This document shows positions 24,301 through 32,383 of a DNA stretch of 38,056 nucleotides, piece by piece. The notes under the pieces are model-generated. The model searched no databases. It had not been told where the DNA came from and saw nothing but the letters and a program-made list of their open reading frames with translations. The translations under genes were made by a program, and so were the position numbers. How positions within the stretch are numbered: the stretch's first letter is position 1; each line of letters opens with the position of its first letter. The stretch is from Betaproteobacteria bacterium SCGC AG-212-J23 (GTDB lineage Bacteria; Pseudomonadota; Gammaproteobacteria; Burkholderiales; SG8-39). Location: positions 1 to 38,056 of the forward strand of contig LSTF01000033.1 in the NCBI GenBank assembly GCA_001644455.1, in the 5' to 3' direction.

Positions 24301-27300
24301 GGCGGATGTCGCGGCTGTTGAACGCCAGCACGCCCATCGTCCGCCCCTCGGACAGCGCCGGGAAGATGAACGCGCCGTGGATGTCCGCCTCGCGCGCGAG
24401 GTTCGCCTGCGCGACGCGGCTGTCGTTGTGGATGTCGCGCACCCAGAGCGGCTCGCCGCTCTGCCAGACGCGCCCGGTGAGCCCGGTGCCGAACGCATAC
24501 GTGATGTCCCGCATGCCGGCGAGATAGCGCTGGATCGAATCGTTCCCCAGCCCCCAGGACTCGGCGAGGCGCAGCACGTCGGGCTTCGCGTCGGCGACGT
24601 AGAAGCGGCCGCATTCCCAGCCCTCGGTCTCGCAGATCGCCTGCATCGCGCCGCGCAGCGCCTCGGAGACACCGTTCGCCTCGGCGAGCGAGCGCGTCAC
24701 CGAATGCTCGAGCACGCGCAGCTGCGCCGCTCGCTTGCGCTCGGTGATCTCCTTGCCGATGCCGCGGTAACCGCGGAACTTGCCCGCCTCGTCGAAGAAC
24801 GGCTCGCCGCTCACCGTCACCCAGACCTTCTCGCCGGCCTCGTTGAAGCGCCCGAGCTCGAGGTCGAAGAACGGCTCGCGCGTCGCCAGCAAGGCGCGGT
24901 GCGCGTCCCAGTCGGCGTCGGTCATGTTGAAGTAGCGCTGGTCCCAGCGATGCTTGCCGAGCATGTTCTGCCGGCGCCAGCTGTTGAGCGATTTCGGACC
25001 GGAATCGGACAGGGCGGTGAAGCGATGCTCCTCGTCCTGCTCCCAGTACATGTCGGAGGAGAGGCCGGTCAGGCTGCGGAAGCGCTGCTCGCTCTCGGCG
25101 AGCTTGCGCTTCGCCGCGCGCCGCCGCTGGTTGGCGCGGAAGTTCTCCAGCGCGAAGGCGATGTTGTCGGCCAGCCGCTGCAGCAACGCCGTCAGTTCCT
25201 CGCTGAAAGCGCCGCGCTGCGCGTGCTGCAGGCCGAACACGCCGAACAGCTCGCCGTCGACGGGCAGCGGGAAGACCGCCGCCGAGCCGACCTGGTACGT
25301 GCCGCCGGCGCCGGAGGCACGCCGGTCCGCGGCGTAGTCGTTGCTGATCACCAGCCGGCCGGTGCGGCAGGCCTCGCCGAGCAGGCCCGCGCCCGAGGGA
25401 TCGCTCGTGTCGAACGTGGGCTGCACCGGGTGTACCCGCTCGGCGGCGCGGCCGCTGACCGCCGCGCGGACCAGCTTGCGGCTCTTCGGCTCGATCACGA
25501 ACACCGTGCCGACCAGAAAGTCGCCCGCCTCGACGGCGATCTGGCAGGCGCGCTCGAACACCTCCTGCTGGGTCTTGGCGCGCAGGATCGCTTCGTTGGC
25601 GGCGGCCAGCGCCACGTTCATCCGCGTCAGGCGTCCGGCGTCGTCCTCGGCGCGCTTGCGCTGCAGGAACTGGCCGACCTGGCTGCCGATCACGCGCGCC
25701 GCCTGGAGGAAGCGCCGGTCGGGCGAGCGCACCTCGCGTGCGTTGAACTTCAGCACGCCGATCGGGCTGCCGCCGACGGTGACCGCGAAGGCGAAGGCGC
25801 CGCGCATGCCGGAGTCGGCGCCGAACACGATCTGCCGCGCGCGCGGATCGCGCCTGATGTCCGCGACCCAGATCGGTTCGCCCGACTGCAGCACCTGGGC
25901 GTTGAGCCCGTCACCCGGCTCGAAAGGCGCCTCCCGCGAGCGCTCGACGAGCCTCTCGATTCCGGACCGTGGCGCGGTCCAGGCTTCGACCGTGCGCAGC
26001 ACGCGCGCGTCCCTGTCGGCGATGATGTAGCGACCGCAGTCCCACATCTCGGTCTCGCAAATCGCGCGCAGCACGCCCTGAAGCGCTTCGCTCGCCGTAT
26101 CGGCATCAGCGAGGCACCGCGTCACCTGGTGCTCCAGGCTCTGCAGGCGCTCCTCGCGCTTGCGCGCGGTAATGTCGCGGCCGACGCCGCGGTAGCCGGT
26201 GAAGCGCCCCGCCTCGTCGAACATCGGCTCGCCGGAGAGCGACAGCCAGACGCTGCCGCCCTCGGCGCCGGAGCGCTCCATCTCGAAATCGTGGAAGGGC
26301 TCGTGGCGCTCGAGCTGCGCGCGGTGCCGCGCCCAGTCCGCCTCGCCCAGATTGAGCGCCGGCTGGTCCCAACGGCGGCCGCCGAGGTATTTCGCCGGGT
26401 CGAGGCCGAGCTTCTCGATGCTCGACATGAAAGTCAGGCGGAATTCGCTGTCCTGCTCCCAGTACCAGTCCGACGAGAGCGCGTTCAGGCTGCGGAAACG
26501 CTCGCTGCTCTCGTGCAGCGCCTTCTCGGCGGCGACGCGCTCGCGGATGTCGCGCGAGACGGCGGCGATGATCCAGCCCGAGCCCGAGCGCAGCACCCGG
26601 CGCGTCGACTCGAACGGCAGGGTCGAGCCGTCCTTGCAGCGGTAGTAGCTGCTCATGCCGGTGGTGTGCGACGGATCGGCGATGAATTCGTCGTAGGACT
26701 TTTCCAGCTGCTCGCGACCGAAGGGCAGCACGTCGTGCGGGCCCATCGCCAGCAGCTCCTCGCGGCTGTAGCCGAGCAGGTTGCAGGCGGTCTGGTTGAC
26801 GTCGACGAAGCGCATCGACGCGCGCTCGATCAGCACGATGATGTCGGCCGACTCGTCCATCGCCAGGCGGAAGCGGCGCAGCTCCTCCTCGGCGCGCTTG
26901 CGCTCGGTGACGTCCCGGCCTGCGCCGCGGTAGCCGACGAAGGTCCCCGCGGCGTCGAAAATCGGCTCGCCGCTGATCGAGCGCCAGCGCTCGACGCCAT
27001 CGGCTTCGCGGCGGGCGAACTCGAAATCGCTGAACGGCCGGCGCGCGTCCATCGTCGCGCGGTGCGCCGCCCAGCCCGCGGCGTCGGGCCAGGTCGAGGG
27101 CAGATCCCAGCGCGTCTTGCCCATCTGGTCGGGATTGAGCGTCGCGCGGCGCGTCGTGCCCAGTTCGAGCTTCACCACGCGATGCTCGGCGTCGGACTCC
27201 CAGTAGGATTCGGTGGAAAGCCGGATCAGGCTGCGGAAGCGCTCCTCGCCCTCCCGCACCAGGCTGAAAGTGTTGGCCTGGATGGACGCGAGGCGCACCA

Positions 27301-27688
27301 GCCGCTCGAGCGCCGCGGCACTGAGGTTGTCCTTCGAAAGGAAATCGTAGGCGCCGCCGTCGAGCGCGCCGGCGCGCACCGCCGGGTCCGGGTCGCCGGA
27401 GAGGACCAGGATCGGCTGGTCTCCCGCGCGCGACAGGGCGCCCAGGGTATCGAGGCCCTTGCTGTCGGGCAGGTTCAGGTCGGTGACGACCAGGCCGAAG
27501 GGCTCGGCGGCGAGTTTCTCCAGCGCCGCGCGCAGCGTGCCGGCAAGCTCGAGACGCGCTTGCACCCAGGGCATGCGGCGCAGCTGGGCGCGCACCAGCT
27601 CGGCGAACATCGTGTCGTCCTCGACGAGCAGGATGCTCACCGTCTCGCGCCATTGGCGCCTGCGGGTTACGAACTTCTCGTTGTCCAC
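21308..27688 (-). CDS. Giant receiver / 7-PAS / 4-GAF / GGDEF / EAL c-di-GMP protein
   Basis: Predicted 2126-aa cytosolic protein; no membrane segments seen. Order (approximate residues): receiver 18-135 with D24/D25, phospho-acceptor D70 (VVTDLNLPDSKG) and K119; PAS from 150, 270 and 393; GAF from 519 and 687; PAS from 865; GAF from 994; PAS from 1166, 1288 and 1413; GAF from 1550; GGDEF with SGDEF at 1778-1782 and an RxxD inhibition site (RSGD) five residues before it; EAL at 1906-1908 with NLSARQF, ELEITES, IDDFGTGYSS, LKIDRSF and VVAEGVE. Both synthesis and hydrolysis of c-di-GMP look possible. GTG 27688 has GGGAG upstream; a GTG 17 codons later (VSILLVEDD) is an alternative. Fourteen bases after its paralogue, so probably co-transcribed. 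Confidence 0.88.
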   Translation of the reverse strand: MDNEKFVTRRRQWRETVSILLVEDDTMFAELVRAQLRRMPWVQARLELAGTLRAALEKLAAEPFGLVVTDLNLPDSKGLDTLGALSRAGDQPILVLSGDPDPAVRAGALDGGAYDFLSKDNLSAAALERLVRLASIQANTFSLVREGEERFRSLIRLSTESYWESDAEHRVVKLELGTTRRATLNPDQMGKTRWDLPSTWPDAAGWAAHRATMDARRPFSDFEFARREADGVERWRSISGEPIFDAAGTFVGYRGAGRDVTERKRAEEELRRFRLAMDESADIIVLIERASMRFVDVNQTACNLLGYSREELLAMGPHDVLPFGREQLEKSYDEFIADPSHTTGMSSYYRCKDGSTLPFESTRRVLRSGSGWIIAAVSRDIRERVAAEKALHESSERFRSLNALSSDWYWEQDSEFRLTFMSSIEKLGLDPAKYLGGRRWDQPALNLGEADWARHRAQLERHEPFHDFEMERSGAEGGSVWLSLSGEPMFDEAGRFTGYRGVGRDITARKREERLQSLEHQVTRCLADADTASEALQGVLRAICETEMWDCGRYIIADRDARVLRTVEAWTAPRSGIERLVERSREAPFEPGDGLNAQVLQSGEPIWVADIRRDPRARQIVFGADSGMRGAFAFAVTVGGSPIGVLKFNAREVRSPDRRFLQAARVIGSQVGQFLQRKRAEDDAGRLTRMNVALAAANEAILRAKTQQEVFERACQIAVEAGDFLVGTVFVIEPKSRKLVRAAVSGRAAERVHPVQPTFDTSDPSGAGLLGEACRTGRLVISNDYAADRRASGAGGTYQVGSAAVFPLPVDGELFGVFGLQHAQRGAFSEELTALLQRLADNIAFALENFRANQRRRAAKRKLAESEQRFRSLTGLSSDMYWEQDEEHRFTALSDSGPKSLNSWRRQNMLGKHRWDQRYFNMTDADWDAHRALLATREPFFDLELGRFNEAGEKVWVTVSGEPFFDEAGKFRGYRGIGKEITERKRAAQLRVLEHSVTRSLAEANGVSEALRGAMQAICETEGWECGRFYVADAKPDVLRLAESWGLGNDSIQRYLAGMRDITYAFGTGLTGRVWQSGEPLWVRDIHNDSRVAQANLAREADIHGAFIFPALSEGRTMGVLAFNSRDIRQPEEGLLQAIRVIGSQIGQFLQRKEVEASRRRDEEELRRFRAAMDTSADMILLIDRETLRYVDVNSTTCQKLGYSREEMLLLGPLNLTPIPRADLERTYDEMIASGETTRLLSKQYRKQGAPIPVEVLRRAVRAGERWIIVAILRDISERLAADEALRKSEARFRSLTNLSSDWYWEQDSEFRFTKFEGKGAVAEYSPSAVVVGKRIWEVPGIVEGSVDWDAYRAGVERHESFRNLQYAYRGRSGSTYYVSADGEPVFDDAGAFIGYRGTSRDVTRQRRDEEELRRFRAAMDMSLDAIYLTDRPTMRFVDVNKLACKFLGYSREQALGLGPADALPIAREQLEREYDEVIATGSKGVRVEYAYTGKDGRRGWSELHHRALREGERWIIVTVSRDITERKLADQRQTQYARHQERIARFGQSALAKREPSDLMREAVQNVLEGLNADAVAYFEPATGGEELVLHALVGAGEGRDGAAVKCGASNPVQRALRSGEALVVDGAELEFDWAAGLHSAAVIPVRGERRPRGALCVCYRSANAFAADALNFVEAAASVLSAGLQRIDSESRLAFLAQFDSLTGLPNRALLADRFSQMIVLAKRRNASLSVLFIDLDEFKMVNDTLGHSGGDQLLKEVAVRLQSCVRSGDTVARISGDEFAVILADMARQEDGALVAQKIIDRLAAAFEIHGQEVFISASLGIAAYPGDGADAETLIGAADAAMYRAKQAGRNNFQFFTAEINQRTRSRAQLGVELRRALEREEFVLYYQPKVELANRRFYGAEALIRWKHPERGLVSPAEFIPVLEETGLIVPVGEWVLKRACEDLKAWKAAGLDVGPVAVNLSARQFRLQDLDQRLKAVVAEAGIDPSLIELEITESQLMVDPDHAIRVMRSLCDAGMRIAIDDFGTGYSSLAYLTRFPVGALKIDRSFVADVNKDPNDATIVRTIIEMAHSLGFTVVAEGVETEEQATFLRLLRCERAQGYLFARPMPAADLVNRLSKKAN
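21351..22630 (-). repeat. Direct repeat copy A: GGDEF-EAL module
   Basis: About 1.28 kb encoding GGDEF plus EAL that aligns without gaps to 27791-29070 at a constant offset of 6440 bases, checked at five landmarks (21351, 21973, 22091, 22357, 22561). Stretches such as 22091-22120 are identical in the other copy. Confidence 0.85.
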
Positions 27689-27702
27689 GCCCTTGCTCCC
27701 TA

Positions 27703-30700
27703 CTATTTCGGGGGCTTCCGGCGGCGCGGTGCCGCCGGCTTTGGCAGCAGGATCGCCGCGGCGTCGATGTGCGCGCGGAACGCCGCGGCGGGCATCGGCC
27801 GGGCGAAGAGGAAGCCCTGCGCCTGCTCGCAGCCGAGGCCGCGCAGGAACGTGGCCTGGGGATTGGACTCGACGCCCTCGGCGACCACGGTGAAGCCCAG
27901 GGTGTGCGCCATGTCGACGATGGTGCGCACGATGGTCGCGTCGGCCTGGTCGGACAGCACGTGCGAGACGAACGAGCGGTCGATCTTCAGCGACGTCAGC
28001 GGGAAGCGCGTCAGGTAGGCGAGGCTGGAATAGCCGGTGCCGAAGTCGTCGATCGCCACGCGCAGCCCGGCCTGGCCGAGCGCGCGCAGCACGCGCGTCG
28101 CGTGCTCCGGATCGTGCATCAGCTGGCTCTCGGTGATCTCCAGCTCGATCAGCGACGGCTCGATCCCGGCCGCGTCGACGATCGAGCGGATGCGCGCCTC
28201 GAGGTCCTGCTGGCGGAACTGGCGCGCCGAGAGATTGACCGCCACCGGCATGACCGTGCGCCCGGATGCCTGCCAGGCCTTGAGGTCGCGGCAGGCCCGC
28301 TCCAGCACCCACTCGCCGACCTGCACGATCAGCCCGCTCTCCTCCAGCACCGGGATGAACTCGGCCGGCATCACCGTGCCGCGCTCGGGATGGTTCCAGC
28401 GCAGCAGCGCCTCGGCCCCGCTCGCCCTGCCGGTCGCGAGGTCGATCTTCGGCTGGTAGGCTAGCGTGAATTCGTCGCGCTCCAGCGCGCGGCGCAGCTC
28501 GACGCCGAGCTGGGCCCGCACCCGGGTGCGCTGGTTGATCTCGGCGGTGAAGAACTGGAAGGCGTTGCGCCCGGCCTGCTTGGCGCGGTACATCGCCGCG
28601 TCGGCCGCGCCGAGCAGGGTCTCGGCGTTGTCGCCGTCCGACGGGAAGGTGGCGATGCCGATGCTCGCGGTGACGAACACTTCCTTGCCGCGGATGGCGA
28701 ACGACTCGGCCAGGCGGTCGATGATCTTCTGCGCCACCAGCGCCGCGTCGTCGGCGCGCGCCAGGTCGCCGCAGATGACCGCGAACTCGTCGCCGCTGAT
28801 GCGCGCCACGGTGTCGCCCTGGCGCACCGAAGCGAGCAGGCGGCGCGCCGTCTCCTTGAGCAACTCGTCGCCCGCGGCGTGGCCCTGCGTGTCGTTCACC
28901 AGCTTGAAGTCGTCGAGGTCGATGAACAACACGCCGAGCGGCGCGCCGCGCCGCTTCGCCAGCACGATCATCTGCGTGAAGCGGTCGCTGAGCAGCGCGC
29001 GATTGGGCAGCCCGGTGAGCGGGTCGAACTGCGCGAGATAGGCGAGGCGCGCCTCGCTGTCGAGGCGGTGCAGCGCCGCGGAGACCATGCTCGCCGCGGC
29101 GCCGAGGAAGCGCAGCTCCTCCGGGCCGTAGGCGCGAGCCTTCTTCGCCAGCGCGCACAGCACGCCGCGCGCGCCGCGGTCGCCCGGCACGGCGACCATC
29201 GCCGCCGTCTGGTAGCCCTCGGCGAAGGCGAAAGGCAGCAGCGCGGTCTCGCCCCAGCGCGGCTCGGCCACCAGCGGCTGCGCCGTGGCGAACACGCGGC
29301 CGAGCGGGCTGCTGGGCGCGCATTCGGCGACGCTCGCTTCGGGCACCGGCTCGCCGAGCCCGTCGACGCGCTTCAGCACCACCTCGTGCGTGCCGGCGCC
29401 GCGCTCGACGTAGGCGACGACGTCGCCGCTCAATCCCTCGAGCACGCTTTGCACCGCCTGCTCGAGCAGCTCGGCCGGCTCGCGCTTGGCGAGCGCGCTC
29501 TGGCCGAGGCGGGCGATCTTCTTCTGGTAGCGCGCCTGCGCGACGCGCCGCTTCTCGGCGCTGCGCCGCTCGGAAAGATCGCGCGAATTCACCACCACCA
29601 CCCGCCCCTGCGGCGTATCGAGGATGCTGCGCCGGCTCTCGGCGGGGAATGTGCTGCCGTCCTTGCGCCGGTACTCGGTGGCGATGATGTTGCTCCGTCC
29701 CGGCGTGGCGAGAAGGTCGTTCAGCTCGGCGCGCAGCTTCTCGGGGCTCAGGCCGGCGCGCACATCCTGCGGGCGCAGCGCGAGCAGCTCGGCGCGCGTA
29801 TAGCCGAGGTAGCTGCGTACCGCCTCGTTGAAGTCGAGCAGCATCCCGTCGCGCATGCGGAACAGGAACACCATGTCGGCGGAGGAGTCGAGCGCGGTGC
29901 GGAAGCGCTGCAGCGCGCCCTCGCGCTCCTTCCTCTCGGTGATGTCCTCCAGCACCGAGATCTCGTGCAGCGGCGCGCCGGCCGGGTCGCGCGCCAGCGC
30001 CACGGTGATCGCCACCCACAGCATCGCGCCGTCCTTGCGGAAGTAGCGCTTCTCGAAGCGCGCCGACGGCAGCTCGCCGGCGCGCATGCGCTCGCGCTCG
30101 GCGTCGGTGACGTCGCGGTCGTCGGGGTGCGAGAGGTCCTTCACCGAGCGGCCGACCAGCTCCGCTTCGGTGTAGCCGAACATCTCGCACAAGCTGCGGT
30201 TGACGCGCAGGAAGCGGCCGTCGAGGGAGACGTGGGCGATGCCGGTGGCGGCCAGCTCGAACGTCTCGCGGAAGCGCTTCTCGCTCTCGGCGAGCGCGCC
30301 TTCGGCGGTCTTCCTCTGCAGGAACTGGCCGATCTGGCCGCCGACGACGTGGATCGTCTTCAGCAGCCGCTGGTCGGGCTCGCGCGCCAGCGGGCTGGAG
30401 AAGCTCAGCACGCCGATGGTGCGGCCCTCGAAGATCACCGGGAAGACGAATGCGCCGCCGCCCAGGCCGGCGCGCGCGTAGGGCGAGGCGCTCGCCGTGC
30501 GCGGGTCCTTGCTCGTGTCGGCGACCGAGATCGGCTTGCCCTCGCGCCACACCCAGCCGGACAGCCCCTCGCCGCGGCGGTAGACCGTGCTGCGCGACGA
30601 GGCGATGAACTCCTGCACCGCCGGGTCGTCGCCGCCCCAGGCCTCGCCGAAGCGCAGCACGGCGGCCTCCTCGTCGACCACGAAATAGCGGCCCATCGGC

Positions 30701-32349
30701 CAGCCCTCGGACTCGCACACCGCGCGGATCACGGCGCGGATCGCGCCGGACGCGCTCCATGCGCCGGTCAGCGCGCGCGATACCGCGTGCTCGAGCGCCA
30801 CCAGCCGCTCTTCGCGCCGGCGCTCGGTGATGTCGCGGCCGACGCCGCGGTAGCCGAGGAATTCGCCTTGCGCGCCGAACATCGGCTCGCCGGAAAGCGC
30901 GCGGTAGCGGCGCACGCCGTCGGCGTCGATGCGCTCGATCTCGAAGTCGAAGAACGGCTTGCGCGCCTCGAGCGTCGCCCGATGCGCCACCCAGCCGGCT
31001 TCGTCGGGCTGGATCGACTCGCGCTCCCAGCGCGCGCGGCCGATCACCGGGTCGCCGGGCGGCCGGTAGCGCTGGTCGCGGGTGGTGTGCATCACGCGAT
31101 GCTGCGCGTCGGTCTCCCAGTAGAAATCGGAGGACAGCTCGACCAGGCTGCGGAAGCGCGCCTCGCTCTCGCGCAGCGCCTGCTCCGAGGCGATACGCTC
31201 GCGGATGTCGCGCGAGATGATGGTGACGATCCACTTGTCGCCCGAGCGCAGCACCTGGCGACGCGACTCGAACGGCAGTTGCGAGCCGTCCTTGCAGCGA
31301 TAGTAGGTGCGCAGGCCGGCGGTCTGCGTCGGATCGGCGATCTGGCGATCGTAGGCCGCTTCCAGCTCCTCGCGGGTCACCGGCAGCAGGTCCCACGGCC
31401 ACATCGCCAGGATCTCCACGCGGCTGTAGCCGGTCAGCCGGCAGACCGTGTTGTTGCAGTCGATGAAGCGCATGCTGGCGCGGTCGACCAGCAGGATCAT
31501 GTCGGCCGAGTTGTCCAGCGCGAGGCGGAAGCGCTCCTCGCTCTCCTGGTGGGAGCGCTCGGCGAGCCGCTGCACGGTCACATCGCGCGTGATGCCGAGC
31601 ACCAGGCGCTCGCCGCTCGCCTCGTCGCGTAGCGGCACCAGGTGGTTGTGCAGCCAGCGCCGCCCGCCCTTCAGGCCGACGACCTCGATCTCCAGGCTAC
31701 CCTCGTCGCCCTCGGCGACGCGCTCCACCAGCGCGCGATAGGCCTCGCGCTGCTGCTCGGAAGCGATCAGGGGGAAGACGCAGTGGCCGCGCACCGCGTC
31801 GAGGCTGTCGGCCTCGAGCATGCGCAGGCCGGCGGGATTCATTTCCAGCAGGTTGCCGCGGCGGTCGAGGAGCTTCACGCACTCCGGCTCGGCGTCGACG
31901 ATAGCCTGCAGCCGCGCCTGGCTGCGGCGCAGCGAGCGCACGGTGTCGGCCTGCACCGCGGCGAGCCGCACCAGCCGCTCGAACGAGGCGCGGTCGAGCT
32001 GCGACTTGTGCATGAAGTCGTAGGCGCCGCGCGCCAGCGCCGCGTCGCGCAGGTCGGCGTCGTCGTCGCTGGTGATGACGATCACCAGGGCGTTCGAGCC
32101 CTGCACCGCATCGAGCGTGGCGAGGCCCTTCGAGTCGGGGAGGTGCAGGTCGACCACCAGCAGGTCGTACGCGCCGCGCGCGAGGTGCGCCCGAGCCTCG
32201 GCGAGGGTCGCGGCGATGTCTAGGCGCAATTCCAGGCCGCGCACGCTGCGCAGGTACTCGCCGACGATCTGCGCCGTGGTCCGCTCGTCCTCGAGCAACA
32301 GGACGCGGACCGCGTGCGAAAGCTCGGCGGGGCGCGACGGCACAAGCAT
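27703..32349 (-). CDS. Giant receiver / 5-PAS / 2-GAF / GGDEF / EAL c-di-GMP protein
   Basis: Predicted 1548-aa cytosolic protein. Order (approximate residues): receiver 14-130 with E20/D21, phospho-acceptor D67 (LLVVDLHLPDSKG) and K115; PAS from 140, 268 and 392; GAF from 513; PAS from 686 and 811; GAF from 946; GGDEF from 1093 with SGDEF at 1185-1189 and RQGD (RxxD inhibition site) five residues before; EAL at 1313-1315 with NLSARQF, ELEITES, IDDFGTGYSS, LKIDRSF and VVAEGVE intact. A basic proline-rich tail (PKPAAPRRRKPPK) follows. ATG 32349 is fixed by GGGAGG six bases upstream; the upstream extension overlaps the deacetylase gene. No histidine kinase is nearby, so the phosphodonor is unknown. 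Output should be control of c-di-GMP, possibly sensing redox, light or small molecules through the PAS/GAF domains. Confidence 0.92.
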   Translation of the reverse strand: MLVPSRPAELSHAVRVLLLEDERTTAQIVGEYLRSVRGLELRLDIAATLAEARAHLARGAYDLLVVDLHLPDSKGLATLDAVQGSNALVIVITSDDDADLRDAALARGAYDFMHKSQLDRASFERLVRLAAVQADTVRSLRRSQARLQAIVDAEPECVKLLDRRGNLLEMNPAGLRMLEADSLDAVRGHCVFPLIASEQQREAYRALVERVAEGDEGSLEIEVVGLKGGRRWLHNHLVPLRDEASGERLVLGITRDVTVQRLAERSHQESEERFRLALDNSADMILLVDRASMRFIDCNNTVCRLTGYSRVEILAMWPWDLLPVTREELEAAYDRQIADPTQTAGLRTYYRCKDGSQLPFESRRQVLRSGDKWIVTIISRDIRERIASEQALRESEARFRSLVELSSDFYWETDAQHRVMHTTRDQRYRPPGDPVIGRARWERESIQPDEAGWVAHRATLEARKPFFDFEIERIDADGVRRYRALSGEPMFGAQGEFLGYRGVGRDITERRREERLVALEHAVSRALTGAWSASGAIRAVIRAVCESEGWPMGRYFVVDEEAAVLRFGEAWGGDDPAVQEFIASSRSTVYRRGEGLSGWVWREGKPISVADTSKDPRTASASPYARAGLGGGAFVFPVIFEGRTIGVLSFSSPLAREPDQRLLKTIHVVGGQIGQFLQRKTAEGALAESEKRFRETFELAATGIAHVSLDGRFLRVNRSLCEMFGYTEAELVGRSVKDLSHPDDRDVTDAERERMRAGELPSARFEKRYFRKDGAMLWVAITVALARDPAGAPLHEISVLEDITERKEREGALQRFRTALDSSADMVFLFRMRDGMLLDFNEAVRSYLGYTRAELLALRPQDVRAGLSPEKLRAELNDLLATPGRSNIIATEYRRKDGSTFPAESRRSILDTPQGRVVVVNSRDLSERRSAEKRRVAQARYQKKIARLGQSALAKREPAELLEQAVQSVLEGLSGDVVAYVERGAGTHEVVLKRVDGLGEPVPEASVAECAPSSPLGRVFATAQPLVAEPRWGETALLPFAFAEGYQTAAMVAVPGDRGARGVLCALAKKARAYGPEELRFLGAAASMVSAALHRLDSEARLAYLAQFDPLTGLPNRALLSDRFTQMIVLAKRRGAPLGVLFIDLDDFKLVNDTQGHAAGDELLKETARRLLASVRQGDTVARISGDEFAVICGDLARADDAALVAQKIIDRLAESFAIRGKEVFVTASIGIATFPSDGDNAETLLGAADAAMYRAKQAGRNAFQFFTAEINQRTRVRAQLGVELRRALERDEFTLAYQPKIDLATGRASGAEALLRWNHPERGTVMPAEFIPVLEESGLIVQVGEWVLERACRDLKAWQASGRTVMPVAVNLSARQFRQQDLEARIRSIVDAAGIEPSLIELEITESQLMHDPEHATRVLRALGQAGLRVAIDDFGTGYSSLAYLTRFPLTSLKIDRSFVSHVLSDQADATIVRTIVDMAHTLGFTVVAEGVESNPQATFLRGLGCEQAQGFLFARPMPAAAFRAHIDAAAILLPKPAAPRRRKPPK
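27791..29070 (-). repeat. Direct repeat copy B: GGDEF-EAL module
   Basis: Partner of 21351-22630 in the same orientation, offset exactly 6440 bases with no gap across the module. Just upstream, in the GAF domain, the offset changes to 6458, showing an 18-base indel. Confidence 0.85.
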
Positions 32350-32372
32350 GCTTTCCCTCCCTCTTCGGGAGG
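32350..32372 (-). promoter_or_regulatory. Hairpin that can mask the Shine-Dalgarno sequence of the 1548-aa gene
   Basis: In the minus-strand transcript CCTCCC (32372-32367) and GGGAGG (32361-32356) pair perfectly around a five-base GAAGA loop. The second arm is the ribosome binding site, six bases before the ATG at 32349. The stem is all G-C except one pair. It may act as a translational switch; whether it responds to temperature or a ligand is unknown. Confidence 0.6.
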
Positions 32373-32383
32373 ATACCCCGGCT

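Noticed and set aside
21464-28018. A 6.5-kb open frame on the plus strand, antisense to the c-di-GMP genes
   Set aside because: Composition is typical antisense shadow of GC-rich coding (A/R/V/E/H-rich, no recognisable motif), and it spans two sense genes with intact conserved motifs.
21308-31402. A single 3364-residue open frame on the minus strand
   Set aside because: Only the part from 27688 downward is coding. Above that the frame is an out-of-frame reading of the 1548-aa gene and gives A/R/G-rich nonsense; the in-frame PAS/GAF/GGDEF/EAL motifs are all in the other frame there.
28879-31632. 917-residue plus-strand open frame
   Set aside because: Antisense shadow of the 1548-aa gene; no motifs, biased composition and no ribosome site of note.
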